This document shows positions 28,393 to 37,270 of a stretch of 64,000 bases of DNA, in pieces. Below the pieces are notes generated by a model. It was given only the letters and a program-made list of their open reading frames with translations, did no database searches and had not been told where the DNA came from. The position numbers and the translations under genes were made by a program. The DNA comes from Devosia aquimaris (GTDB lineage Bacteria > Pseudomonadota > Alphaproteobacteria > Rhizobiales > Devosiaceae): NCBI RefSeq assembly GCF_020169335.1, contig NZ_JAIEZN010000001.1, positions 389,426-453,425 of the forward strand. Reading direction: 5' to 3'. Every line of letters starts with the position of its first letter. Positions within the stretch are counted from its first letter, which is position 1.

Positions 28393-30644
28393 CGCGTACT
28401 TCCCTTCACGCCCCGCAGCCGCTGGGCATTGCTGACCACAAAGATCGACGACAGCGCCATGGCGCCCGCTGCAATCATGGGTGACAGCAGCACGCCGAAC
28501 GCCGGATAGAGCACCCCGGCAGCCACCGGGATCAGCGCGACATTGTAGCCAAAGGCCCAGGCCAGGTTCTCCCAGATATTGCGCATCGTTGCTCGGCTCA
28601 TCGTGAGCGCATTGAGCACGCCCCTGAGATCGCCGCCCAGCAGGACCACATCGGCGCTCTCGATGGCAGCGTCGGTGCCGGTGCCCACGGCAATGCCGAC
28701 ATCGGCCTCGGCCAGCGCCGGCGCGTCATTGATGCCGTCGCCCACAAAGGCCACCTTGCCAAACTGGCGCAGCCCCTTGACTACAGCCACCTTGTCGGCC
28801 GGCAACACCTCGGCACGCACCTCGTCGATGCCCAGTTGCCGGGCAATGGCTTCGGCCGTGCGCTGGTTGTCGCCCGAGATCATCACGGTCTTGAGGCCGC
28901 GCGCATGCAGTTCTGCGATGACGTCGGCGCTGGTCGGCTTGAGCGTGTCGGCCACCACGATGGCAGCAGCCAGCTTGTCGTCGACGGCCACGAACACAGG
29001 CGTCTTGCCGGCATCGGCAAAGGCTTCGATGGCTTCCGAGAAGTCGGAATAGTCGAGGTGCCCCAAATGCCGCTGCGACCCCACCGATACCAGCCGACCA
29101 TCCACGCGGGCCGTCACGCCATTGCCGGCGTCGGCGGCAAAATCGGTGACCTGGCCCAGCGCCAGCCCGGCCTTCTCGGCCGCGGCCACGATGGCGCTAC
29201 CGATCGGATGCTCCGACTTGGCTTCCACCGCCGCCACCAGCGCCAGCACTTCGTCATGCTCGAAATCATCGTCGAGGATGAAGTCGGTCAACACCGGCTT
29301 GCCTTCGGTCAGCGTGCCGGTCTTGTCAAAGGCCACGACAGCGACGTCGCGCAGCTGCTGCAGCGCCGAGCTCTTGCGGAACAGCACGCCCAGCTCTGCT
29401 GCGCGGCCGGTGCCCACCATGATCGAGGTCGGCGTCGCCAGCCCCATGGCGCAGGGGCAGGCAATGATCAGCACGGCAACGGCATTGACCATGCCAAAGA
29501 CATAGGCCGGCTCGGGCCCGAACATGGCCCAGACCGCAAAGGTCGCGATGGCCGCCACGATCACCGCCGGCACGAACCAGGCGGTAATCTGGTCCACCAC
29601 CCCCTGGATGGGCAGCTTGCCGCCCTGGGCTTCCTCCACCATGCGGATGATCTGCGCCAGCGTCGTGTCCCCACCCACCTTGGTGGCGCGGAAGCGGAAG
29701 CTGCCCGAGGTATTGAGCGTGCCCCCGATCACCGCCGCGCCGACGCCGCGGGATACCGGCAGCGATTCGCCCGAGATCATGGATTCATCGATATGGCTGG
29801 CGCCGTCGATGATTTCGCCATCGACCGCAATCTTCTCGCCGGGACGCACGATGATGACATCGCCTACCGCGACCTGCTCAACGGGCAGTTCCTGCACTGC
29901 GCCGTCGCGTTCGACCCGAGCGCTGCGCGCCTGTTCGCGCACCAGCCGCTGGATGGCCTCGCCAGTGCGACCCTTGGCGATCGCCTCGAGCCAGCGTCCC
30001 ACCAGAATGAGCGTCACGATCACGGCCGCCGATTCGTAGTAGACATATTGTGCGGCGCTCGGCAGCAGCTGTGGGGCAAAGGTGGCCACCACCGAATAGA
30101 GATAGGCCGCGCCCGAGCCCAGGGCCACCAGCGCATTCATCTCCGGCGCGCCACGCAGGAGCGCGGGGATGCCCGAGACAAAGAAGCGCCGTCCCGGCAC
30201 GAACAGCACAAAGCTCGCCAGCACAAAGTAGATCAGGTGCAGCACGCTCTGCGGCACCACCGAGATAACCGCCATGTGGAACGGCATGTAGAGGTGTCCG
30301 CCCATCTCCAGCACCAACAGCGGCAGGGTGGGGATGGCCGCCAGAATCACGTCGCGCCGCAACACGGCCGCGTCTTCGTCATGGTGCTGATGGCCGCCAC
30401 CGTGATGCGCATGGGCGCTCGGTGTCATCTTGCCGGAATAGCCGGCCTTCTCGATGGCGGCCAGAAGCGGGGCCGTTTCGCCCGAGGCGCTATGTACGGT
30501 GGCCCGTTCCGTGGCGAAATTGACGCTGGCGCTTTCAACGCCCGGAACCTTCAGCAGCGCCTTTTCCACGCGCGCCACGCAGGAGGCGCAGGTCATGCCG
30601 TCGATATCGATGCTTACGGGGGCGGTATGGGTGTGGTCGGTCAT
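28389..30644 (-). CDS. copA: Cu(I)-exporting P1B-type ATPase CopA
   Basis: An inner-membrane ATPase that pumps Cu(I) out of the cytosol. The 751-residue protein has one N-terminal HMA domain (CASC, Cys19 and Cys22), then a histidine-rich linker (about 75-92, [12 protein letters not shown]). Eight predicted membrane segments follow, with the transport motif CPC in [13 protein letters not shown], the phosphorylation motif DKTGT and the HP motif in SEHPIGSA. The ATG at 30644 (MTDHTHTAP) was chosen over a longer frame because GGGG precedes it and it lies just downstream of the CueR promoter. Confidence 0.95.
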   Translation of the reverse strand: MTDHTHTAPVSIDIDGMTCASCVARVEKALLKVPGVESASVNFATERATVHSASGETAPLLAAIEKAGYSGKMTPSAHAHHGGGHQHHDEDAAVLRRDVILAAIPTLPLLVLEMGGHLYMPFHMAVISVVPQSVLHLIYFVLASFVLFVPGRRFFVSGIPALLRGAPEMNALVALGSGAAYLYSVVATFAPQLLPSAAQYVYYESAAVIVTLILVGRWLEAIAKGRTGEAIQRLVREQARSARVERDGAVQELPVEQVAVGDVIIVRPGEKIAVDGEIIDGASHIDESMISGESLPVSRGVGAAVIGGTLNTSGSFRFRATKVGGDTTLAQIIRMVEEAQGGKLPIQGVVDQITAWFVPAVIVAAIATFAVWAMFGPEPAYVFGMVNAVAVLIIACPCAMGLATPTSIMVGTGRAAELGVLFRKSSALQQLRDVAVVAFDKTGTLTEGKPVLTDFILDDDFEHDEVLALVAAVEAKSEHPIGSAIVAAAEKAGLALGQVTDFAADAGNGVTARVDGRLVSVGSQRHLGHLDYSDFSEAIEAFADAGKTPVFVAVDDKLAAAIVVADTLKPTSADVIAELHARGLKTVMISGDNQRTAEAIARQLGIDEVRAEVLPADKVAVVKGLRQFGKVAFVGDGINDAPALAEADVGIAVGTGTDAAIESADVVLLGGDLRGVLNALTMSRATMRNIWENLAWAFGYNVALIPVAAGVLYPAFGVLLSPMIAAGAMALSSIFVVSNAQRLRGVKGSTR

Positions 30645-30666
30645 GGGTGATCCCCTTTCGACACCA

Positions 30667-30697
30667 CATATAAACCTTCCCACAATGGTAAGGTCAA
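30667..30697 (-). promoter_or_regulatory. CueR-controlled promoter of copA-cueR-copZ
   Basis: On the minus strand a -35 TTGACC (30692-30697) and a -10 TATATG (30667-30672) are separated by 19 bp. That long spacer is the mark of MerR-type promoters. Within and around the spacer lies the dyad ACCTTCCCA-CAA-TGGTAAGGT (30674-30694), matching CueR operators. Confidence 0.88.
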
Positions 30698-30746
30698 CAC
30701 CGGCTGCGTCAGGTTGGCGCGTCTTCCCTTTAGGTGTTCAAACTAT

Positions 30747-30767
30747 TGGCATCATGCCATTATAGAT
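30747..30767 (+). promoter_or_regulatory. Dyad and -10-like element upstream of the FNR-type gene
   Basis: TGGCAT-C-ATGCCA (30747-30759) is a perfect 13-bp dyad immediately followed by TATAGAT (30761-30767), 23 bp before the start codon. A protein bound here would block or touch RNA polymerase. It does not match the FNR consensus TTGAT-N4-ATCAA. Confidence 0.45.
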
Positions 30768-30789
30768 AGCAACACGAGGAGACTCGCTC

Positions 30790-31512
30790 ATGGCCGTTGC
30801 GCGTATCGACATTCACAACTCCGATATTCCCGTGCTGTGCCAGAGCTGCGAGGCCCGGCACAAGGGCATGTGCGGCGCGCTCGATGCTGAACAGCTGACG
30901 GCGCTGGCCAAGCAGACCCGTCGCGTCCGCCATAGTGCAGGCGACGAAATGGTGGCCGAATCCATGCCGGTCACCGGCTACGGCAACGTCATGCGCGGCG
31001 TGGTCAAGCTCTCCAAGGTGCTTGAGGATGGCCGCCAGCAGGTGGTTGGGCTGCAGTTTGCACCCGATTTGCTGGGGCGCCTGTTTGCGCAGGAAAGCCG
31101 CGTCACGGCCGAAGCGGCCTCCGATGTCGATATCTGCATGGTGCCCAAGTCCGCGCTGGAGCGGCTGGTGCAGGAAAATCCTGCGCTCGAGCATCGCCTG
31201 ATGCAGCAGACGCTGCGCGAACTGGACGAGGCGCGCGACTGGATGGTGACCCTGGGGCGCAAGACGGCCGCCGAAAAGGTCGCCAGCTTCCTCTATCTGA
31301 TCGCCAGCCACATCGATCCCACCCGCAGCGAAGTCTCGGCGACGTTCGATCTGCCCCTGACCCGGGCCGACATTGGGGACTTCCTCGGGCTCACCATCGA
31401 GACGGTCAGCCGCCAGATGAGCAAGCTCAAGGCCGACGGCGTCATCGAGATCGAGAACTACCGGCATGTGCGCGTGCCGGACTTGGGGCGCCTGCGCGGT
31501 CGCTGCGGCTGA
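30790..31512 (+). CDS. fnr: FNR-type (Crp/Fnr family) oxygen-responsive regulator
   Basis: A 240-residue regulator with the N-terminal cysteine set CX2CX7C (Cys17, Cys20, Cys28) plus Cys116. Together these can hold an oxygen-labile [4Fe-4S] cluster as in FNR, FnrL and FnrN. The cyclic-nucleotide-like beta-roll spans about residues 40-150. The C-terminal HTH has IETVSRQMSKL, where E, S and R correspond to the FNR DNA-contact residues. GGAG precedes the ATG. It diverges from copA; in many alphaproteobacteria FNR-type genes lie beside cation pumps linked to cbb3 oxidase, but no cco genes are in this window. Confidence 0.88.
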   Translation: MAVARIDIHNSDIPVLCQSCEARHKGMCGALDAEQLTALAKQTRRVRHSAGDEMVAESMPVTGYGNVMRGVVKLSKVLEDGRQQVVGLQFAPDLLGRLFAQESRVTAEAASDVDICMVPKSALERLVQENPALEHRLMQQTLRELDEARDWMVTLGRKTAAEKVASFLYLIASHIDPTRSEVSATFDLPLTRADIGDFLGLTIETVSRQMSKLKADGVIEIENYRHVRVPDLGRLRGRCG

Positions 31513-31593
31513 AATAGCCCTGCAACAGCCGCCGCGCTGAAATGGGCCCTACATCGGGCGCATACCTCTTTTCCAGATGGTCAAAAATCCATT

Positions 31594-31630
31594 AACGGCG
31601 CCCTTGGGCGTCGTTTCTGATTTTTGTGTT
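31594..31630 (+). terminator. Terminator of the FNR-type gene
   Basis: AACGGCGCC-CTTG-GGCGTCGTT (31594-31615) is a 9-bp stem including one G-T pair, followed by TCTGATTTTTGTGTT. The rest of the 307-bp gap 31513-31819 is AT-richer than its surroundings and presumably holds the promoter of the next small gene; I cannot place it with confidence. Confidence 0.75.
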
Positions 31631-31819
31631 TGTATATCAATGGTGTAGCTGTTCGTCGCCGGCCGCTTTTGCGCCGCAATCGCGCCGCGTGCATGAACGG
31701 TAGATGACGGGATTGCCTCTTTTGTTTGCACTCACTGCATAACGGATGTGCACAAAGGCTGTCTTCTAATCACGACAGGGTGGGTCTACATAAGGGTCAT
31801 CAAACGAAGGGGAACCGAA

Positions 31820-31966
31820 ATGAACATCCGCCAGAAAATCGCACAGTTTGCTCAGTACCAGCGCACGATGCGCGAACTCAACGCTCTCGACAGCCGTCAG
31901 CTGAGCGATCTGGGCATCACCAAGGGCGACATCAAGAACATCGCTCGCGGCGAATACGCTCGCTAA
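31820..31966 (+). CDS. DUF1127 small arginine-rich protein
   Basis: A 48-residue basic protein, MNIRQKIAQFAQYQRTMREL then LDSRQLSDLGITKGDIKNIA: the whole length is a DUF1127 domain with the conserved L-x-DLGI core. AAGGGGAACC precedes the ATG at 31820; the open frame extends upstream but without a better site. Such proteins are abundant in alphaproteobacteria and have been linked to RNA turnover and phosphate physiology. It has its own terminator and looks monocistronic. Confidence 0.88.
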   Translation: MNIRQKIAQFAQYQRTMRELNALDSRQLSDLGITKGDIKNIARGEYAR

Positions 31967-31997
31967 TCCGAGCCATCTGCCGATCAGACTTGAGATG

Positions 31998-32030
31998 AAG
32001 GCGTCCATCCGGGCGCCTTTTGTCTTTTCT
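31998..32030 (+). terminator. Terminator of the DUF1127 gene
   Basis: AAGGCG-N10-CGCCTT (31998-32019) is followed by TTTGTCTTTTC, a standard intrinsic terminator 31 bp after the stop codon. Confidence 0.8.
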
Positions 32031-32060
32031 GGGCTGTGTCTGAGCACCACCGATGGACCC

Positions 32061-32138
32061 CCTCCCTCGTTCCCTCCCCTCAAGGGGGGAGGGAGGCAAA
32101 GGAGCCGAAAATCCACCGAAGGGTGAAACGATCTAGCG
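32061..32138. repeat. Composite intergenic repeat: CTCCCC palindrome joined to TAGATCG-ended module
   Basis: CCTCCCTC (32061-32068) and GAGGGAGG (32089-32096) enclose an inner CCTCCCCT-CAA-GGGGGG hairpin. GCAAAGGAGCCG...GTGAAACGATCTAG continues to 32136. That second half matches 33898-33939 closely. The terminal CTA (32133-32135) is the ybaK stop codon read on the minus strand. Confidence 0.7.
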
Positions 32139-32606
32139 GATCAGGTCAGCCGCCTTGGCTCCTAGCGCCGCCACCAGATCGTCGGGCTTCATGCGGATCT
32201 GAAAGCCACGCTGCCCGCCGTTGAGGAAGATTTCGTCTTCCAGCGTGGCCAGCTCTTCCACCGCCGTCGGCACGGCCTTTTTCTGCCCGAACGGGCTGAT
32301 GCCGCCCACTTTGTAGCCGGTCAGCCGCTCGGCGTCGGCCGGCTTCATCATATGCGCCGCCTTGCCGCCAAAGGCCGCTGCCAGCTTTTTCATATTCACT
32401 TCGGCGTCCGACGGCACCACCACGCACACCGGCTTGCCGTCCACCTCGGCCATCAGCGTCTTGAGCACAATCGAGGGTGAAACACCCATGGCCTCTGCCG
32501 CCTGCAATCCAACGCGGTCGGCGTCGGGATCGTAGTCATAAGTGGCTGTGGCGAAAGCAAAGCCGGTCTTGGCGAGGGCGAGTGTGGCGGGCGTGGTCTT
32601 GGACAT
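32133..32606 (-). CDS. ybaK: Cys-tRNA(Pro)/Cys-tRNA(Cys) deacylase YbaK
   Basis: A 157-residue YbaK/ProX-domain protein that hydrolyses mischarged Cys-tRNA(Pro) in the cytosol. It shows DYDPDADRVGLQAAEAMGVSP near the start (abridged), VVVPSDAEVNMKKLAAAFGGK in the middle and the conserved GYKVGGISPFGQKK and FLNGGQRGFQI. The ATG at 32606 (MSKTTPATLAL) is the family start; a longer frame exists. Its stop codon lies inside an intergenic repeat shared with the LysR gene at 33936. Confidence 0.92.
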   Translation of the reverse strand: MSKTTPATLALAKTGFAFATATYDYDPDADRVGLQAAEAMGVSPSIVLKTLMAEVDGKPVCVVVPSDAEVNMKKLAAAFGGKAAHMMKPADAERLTGYKVGGISPFGQKKAVPTAVEELATLEDEIFLNGGQRGFQIRMKPDDLVAALGAKAADLIR

Positions 32607-32626
32607 GATGTCCAGTTTTACCGCCG

Positions 32627-32845
32627 CTATCGCCAAGGGCAAGCGGCCTGTTGGTCGCGCGTGACAGCGGCGCCTGTCTCCAGGCCAATATCACGCAGCA
32701 GATGCGGCGAGCCGTGAATGAGGTCGATGGTGGCCTGGCGGCGGCGCTTGCGGAGCAGGGCGGCACGCCAGCCCACAGACACCCACTCAAGCCATAGGGC
32801 CGGGCGGCGGGCAGCTGGGATCACGTCGCTTTCGGTGCAGGTCAT
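32627..32845 (-). CDS. DUF1127-like small protein divergent from a LysR regulator
   Basis: A 72-residue protein. Its central part, WRAALLRKRRRQATIDLIHGSPHLLRDIGLE, is a DUF1127 motif: an arginine cluster, then LRDIGLE. A 25-residue N-terminal segment precedes it. AAGGAGATTACC lies just before the ATG at 32845. It diverges from a GcvA-type LysR gene, an arrangement common for longer DUF1127 genes, so the LysR protein may control it. That is inference. Confidence 0.8.
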   Translation of the reverse strand: MTCTESDVIPAARRPALWLEWVSVGWRAALLRKRRRQATIDLIHGSPHLLRDIGLETGAAVTRDQQAACPWR

Positions 32846-32962
32846 GGTGGTAATCTCCTTATGCTGCATCGAAACCAGATCGCTGCATGATGTGCAGGAT
32901 CGCTGGTCTTTAGGCGAACTTCCAACTAAACTCCGATGACTATCCATAAGGGGTGTTTATGT

Positions 32963-33865
32963 ATGGCCGCTTTGCCCCCACTGTCCTCCCTGCGCGCCTT
33001 CGAGGCGGTTGCCCGGCACCTCAGCTTCACCCGCGCGGCGGAGGAGCTCGGCATGACCCAGGCGGCGGTCAGCTACCAGATGCGCATTCTGGAAGAGCGC
33101 GTCGGCGCTCCGCTCTTCCTGCGCAAGCCGCGCCAGATCGCGTTGACCGAAACCGGGGCACTGCTCGCGCCATCGGTCGAAAAGGCCTTTGCCTTGTTGC
33201 GCGACGCCTTCGCCGAAACACGCGGCAAGCTCGACGGGCTGCTCAGCATCACCACGGTGCCCACCTTTGCCAGCAATTGGCTGGCGCAGAATCTGGGCCT
33301 GTTCCAGATTGCTCATCCCGATATCGCTGTGCGCCTGGACAGCAGCGACCATGTGGTCGACCTGCTGCATGATGATTTCGACCTGGCCATCCGCACCCAG
33401 CCCACACCCGAGCCGGGCCGGGGCCTGGTCAGCCACCTGCTCATCAAGGCCGACTTTTCGCCGCTGCTCAGTCCGGCCCTGGCCGCAAGCATCGGCGGCG
33501 TCAACCGCCCCGAAGACCTGTTGCGCCTGCCAATACTTGATCCGCAGGATCGCTGGATCGATCAGTGGTTCGAGGCCGCCGGCGTCTCCGGCTATTCAAG
33601 CGAGGGACGGCCAATCAGCCATTTTGGCTTGCAGAGCCTCTTGGGCACAGCGGCCATTGCGGGGCGGGGTGTGGCTGTGCTGACGCCCGGCTTCTTCCAC
33701 GATGAGATCGCTTCGGGGCGGCTGTTGCAGCCGTTCGATCTTCTGGCGACAGACGGGCGGGGCTATTATCTGGTCTATGCGCAGGCTCGGCGCAATGTGC
33801 CCAAGATCAGGGCCTTCCGCGATTGGCTGCTGGCCGCCACCGAGCCGCTCCGGCAATCCGCCTAG
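32963..33865 (+). CDS. LysR-family regulator (GcvA type)
   Basis: A 300-residue LysR protein: HTH FEAVARHLSFTRAAEELGMTQAAVS (abridged, about residues 10-35), then the effector-binding region starting GLLSITTVPTFASNWLAQNLG. That wording is typical of the GcvA subgroup. The ATG at 32963 is preceded by AAGGGG at 9 bp spacing; an upstream ATG at 32936 is possible. The target is probably the divergent DUF1127-like gene. It ends in a repeat element shared with the convergent LysR gene: its TAG stop is the first base triplet of that element. Confidence 0.87.
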   Translation: MAALPPLSSLRAFEAVARHLSFTRAAEELGMTQAAVSYQMRILEERVGAPLFLRKPRQIALTETGALLAPSVEKAFALLRDAFAETRGKLDGLLSITTVPTFASNWLAQNLGLFQIAHPDIAVRLDSSDHVVDLLHDDFDLAIRTQPTPEPGRGLVSHLLIKADFSPLLSPALAASIGGVNRPEDLLRLPILDPQDRWIDQWFEAAGVSGYSSEGRPISHFGLQSLLGTAAIAGRGVAVLTPGFFHDEIASGRLLQPFDLLATDGRGYYLVYAQARRNVPKIRAFRDWLLAATEPLRQSA

Positions 33866-33939
33866 ATCGTCTGACGTTTGGATTGCCGCGGTTCCGAGGC
33901 AAAGGAGCCGCAGGTCCACCGGAGCGTGAAGCGATCTAG
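33863..33939. repeat. TAGATCG-ended intergenic element between convergent LysR genes
   Basis: The element begins TAGATCG (33863) and ends CGATCTA (33938), terminal inverted repeats of 7 bp enclosing about 62 bp. The first TAG is the stop codon of the left gene, and the last CTA is the stop codon of the right gene on the minus strand. The right half, GAGGCAAAGGAGCCG...CGATCTAG, recurs at 32093-32136, where it again supplies a stop codon (ybaK). Confidence 0.75.
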
Positions 33940-34811
33940 AACATGGCGCGATCGCGCGCCACGATCTCGCCGAGGAATTCAGCAACCAGCGCCACGCGGC
34001 GGATGGCGCGCAGGTCTTCGTGCACCACGGTCCAATAGCTGCGGATCAATTGGTGCTGTGGCAGCACCGGCACCAGCCCGGCGTCGCCGCCGGCCATGAA
34101 GGCATGGAGGATGCCGATGCCGGCGCCGGCGCGCACCGCCTCGGTCTGCCCCATGGCCGATGACACCGCCAGGCTCGAGCGCCAACCCCTCAGGAACTCG
34201 CCGGTATAGTCGAGCGACTGGGTGAACAGCAGGTCATCGACATAACCCACGAGACTATGCTGTTCGAGCGCGGCAAGATCGGCCGGCGCGCCGTGCCGGT
34301 CGAGATAGCTTTGTGCTGCATAGAGCCCCAGGCGATAGTCGGTCAGCTTGCGCGCCACCAGCCGCCCCTCCTGCGGCCGCTCCAGCGTCACGGCAATATC
34401 GGCCTCGCGCCGCGACAGCGAAAAGGTGCGCGGCACCGGCACCAGTTCCACCCGCAGCCCCTTGTGCCGCTCGATCAATTGGCCCAGCCGTGGCGCGAGG
34501 AATGCCACGCCAAAACCGTCCGGCGCGCCCACGCGCACGGTGCCCTCAACCTTGCTGTCGGCCCCGGCCGAGGCGCTGGCCGCCAGCATGGCGCTTTCCA
34601 TGGCCTCGGCATGGCTCAGAAAGCGCTCGCCGGCGCCGGACAACTCCGAGCCATTTGTCTTGCGGGTGAAGAGCGTACTGCCCAGCGCCGACTCCAGCGC
34701 CGTCAACCGCCGCGCCACCGTCGCATGATTGAGCCCCAGCGCCCTGGCCGCCCCCAGGATTTGGCCAGACCGGGCAACGGCGAGGAAAACGCGAACGTCA
34801 TCCCAGTTCAT
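33936..34811 (-). CDS. LysR-family regulator, probable controller of mmsA
   Basis: A 291-residue LysR protein: MNWDDVRVFLAVARSGQILG then ARALGLNHATVARRLTALE form the HTH. The effector domain follows from about residue 90 (VRVGAPDGFGVAFLAPRLGQL). This subgroup is often encoded divergently from methylmalonate-semialdehyde dehydrogenase, as here (mmsA starts 353 bp away), so it is probably the mmsA activator. That is inference from gene context. The inducer is unknown. Confidence 0.86.
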   Translation of the reverse strand: MNWDDVRVFLAVARSGQILGAARALGLNHATVARRLTALESALGSTLFTRKTNGSELSGAGERFLSHAEAMESAMLAASASAGADSKVEGTVRVGAPDGFGVAFLAPRLGQLIERHKGLRVELVPVPRTFSLSRREADIAVTLERPQEGRLVARKLTDYRLGLYAAQSYLDRHGAPADLAALEQHSLVGYVDDLLFTQSLDYTGEFLRGWRSSLAVSSAMGQTEAVRAGAGIGILHAFMAGGDAGLVPVLPQHQLIRSYWTVVHEDLRAIRRVALVAEFLGEIVARDRAMF

Positions 34812-34897
34812 TTGTGTCTCCTGGTATTGGGCCTTTCCGCCGTGGTCCCGCAGGGAGTGTACCCAAGGTGCAGTCGCGCAGAAGTGACGTGATCAAC

Positions 34898-34982
34898 GTC
34901 ATCACCCGGCTTGTCCGGGTGATCCACCGAGCACCGGCCAGACGGGCGAGGCTGGATTGCCCGGACGAGTCGGGCAATGACG
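34898..34982. repeat. Paired inverted repetitive extragenic palindromes
   Basis: CGTCATCACCCGGCTTGTCC... (34898-34927) and an inverted copy, ...GGACGAGTCGGGCAATGACG (ending 34982), each fold as a CCCGG/CCGGG hairpin and together form a larger dyad. This is the layout of bacterial REP/BIME elements. It lies in the 353-bp gap 34812-35164. The remainder of that gap, next to mmsA, is AT-rich (35060-35130) and presumably carries the mmsA promoter. Confidence 0.75.
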
Positions 34983-35164
34983 GGGCGGTGGAGGGTTGGC
35001 GGGCAGGGAGTTGCGGCGACTCTGCCCAACAGGGGAGCGGGTAGGTGGGGCTGCAGCACCATACCAGATTTGAGCTTCAATTTTCGCACATCAGATGCAA
35101 AATCTATCGCGTTGCACTGCGTAATCTGTAGCGCCTAACCTCCCGCCAAACAAGGGAGCCCTTC

Positions 35165-36661
<1,497 letters not shown>

Positions 36662-36706
36662 GCGTCGGCGCCTGCTGCCAGCCTCTGACAAGACCCATTT
36701 CTACAA

Positions 36707-36733
36707 GGCCCTCCAGCACACCACTGGAGGGCC
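36707..36733 (+). promoter_or_regulatory. Hairpin that contains the DUF5680 ribosome-binding site
   Basis: GGCCCTCCAG-N7-CTGGAGGGCC is a perfect 10-bp stem. Its 3' arm holds GGAGGG (36726-36731), the only ribosome-binding site for the ATG at 36735. It could instead be the mmsA transcript 3' end, but it has no T-run. Confidence 0.65.
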
Positions 36734-36734
36734 C

Positions 36735-37196
36735 ATGCCTATCGACGATCTCACACCCATCATCGTCGCCGCCAAGGCGGCCACCTATGTCGGCGGCGGC
36801 ACCAGCGCGCCGCCCTCGCGCCCGGGCTCGCATGACCTGGGCTGGAGCCAGGGCCCCTGGCGCTATCTCGACAGCTATTTCGGCGGCACCGATTTCATCG
36901 GCCAGGAAACGCTCTGGCATGACGGCGAGCCGGTCTGGGCCATGAACTATTATGGCTATATCCAGCGCCCCGACTTGATCGATGGCCAGCGCGCCGGCGC
37001 CACCATCAAGGCGGCGCTGACCGCCATGTATGGGGAAGGACGCTTCCTCGGGGGCTTCGATTGGACCGGCCCGCATGGCCGCTACATCGACACCAGCACG
37101 GGCGACGCCGCGCACTTTCACGGCCGCGAAATGATCCGCGTCGGCGACACCGAAGCCTATTCGCTCGACTATTTCGGCGGCCTCATCCGGCCCTGA
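36735..37196 (+). CDS. DUF5680-domain protein of unknown function
   Basis: A 153-residue cytosolic protein without signal peptide or membrane segment. It carries the DUF5680 pattern: AKAATYVGGG near residue 15, SRPGSHDLGWSQGPWRYLDS, FGGTDFIGQETLWHDGEPVW and NYYGYI, ending DYFGGLIRP. The domain is rich in aromatics and glycines. No enzymatic motif is visible. It stands downstream of mmsA by 73 bp, with a hairpin in between that buries its ribosome-binding site. Function unknown. Confidence 0.8.
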   Translation: MPIDDLTPIIVAAKAATYVGGGTSAPPSRPGSHDLGWSQGPWRYLDSYFGGTDFIGQETLWHDGEPVWAMNYYGYIQRPDLIDGQRAGATIKAALTAMYGEGRFLGGFDWTGPHGRYIDTSTGDAAHFHGREMIRVGDTEAYSLDYFGGLIRP

Positions 37197-37216
37197 GGCG
37201 CCCCCGCACAAACGAA

Positions 37217-37250
37217 AAGCCCGGTGATGACTCACCGGGCCTTTCCGCTC
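37217..37250. terminator. Bidirectional terminator between DUF5680 gene and rhaI
   Basis: GCCCGGTGA-TGAC-TCACCGGGC (37219-37240) is a perfect 9-bp stem. On the minus strand it is followed by TTTTCGTTTG, a good terminator for rhaI; on the plus strand by CTTTCC. Confidence 0.82.
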
Positions 37251-37270
37251 TGGGAGGAGCAACTGCTGAA

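Noticed and set aside
30700..30789. FNR box upstream of the FNR-type gene
   Set aside because: No TTGAT-N4-ATCAA-like sequence is present; the dyad there has a different sequence.
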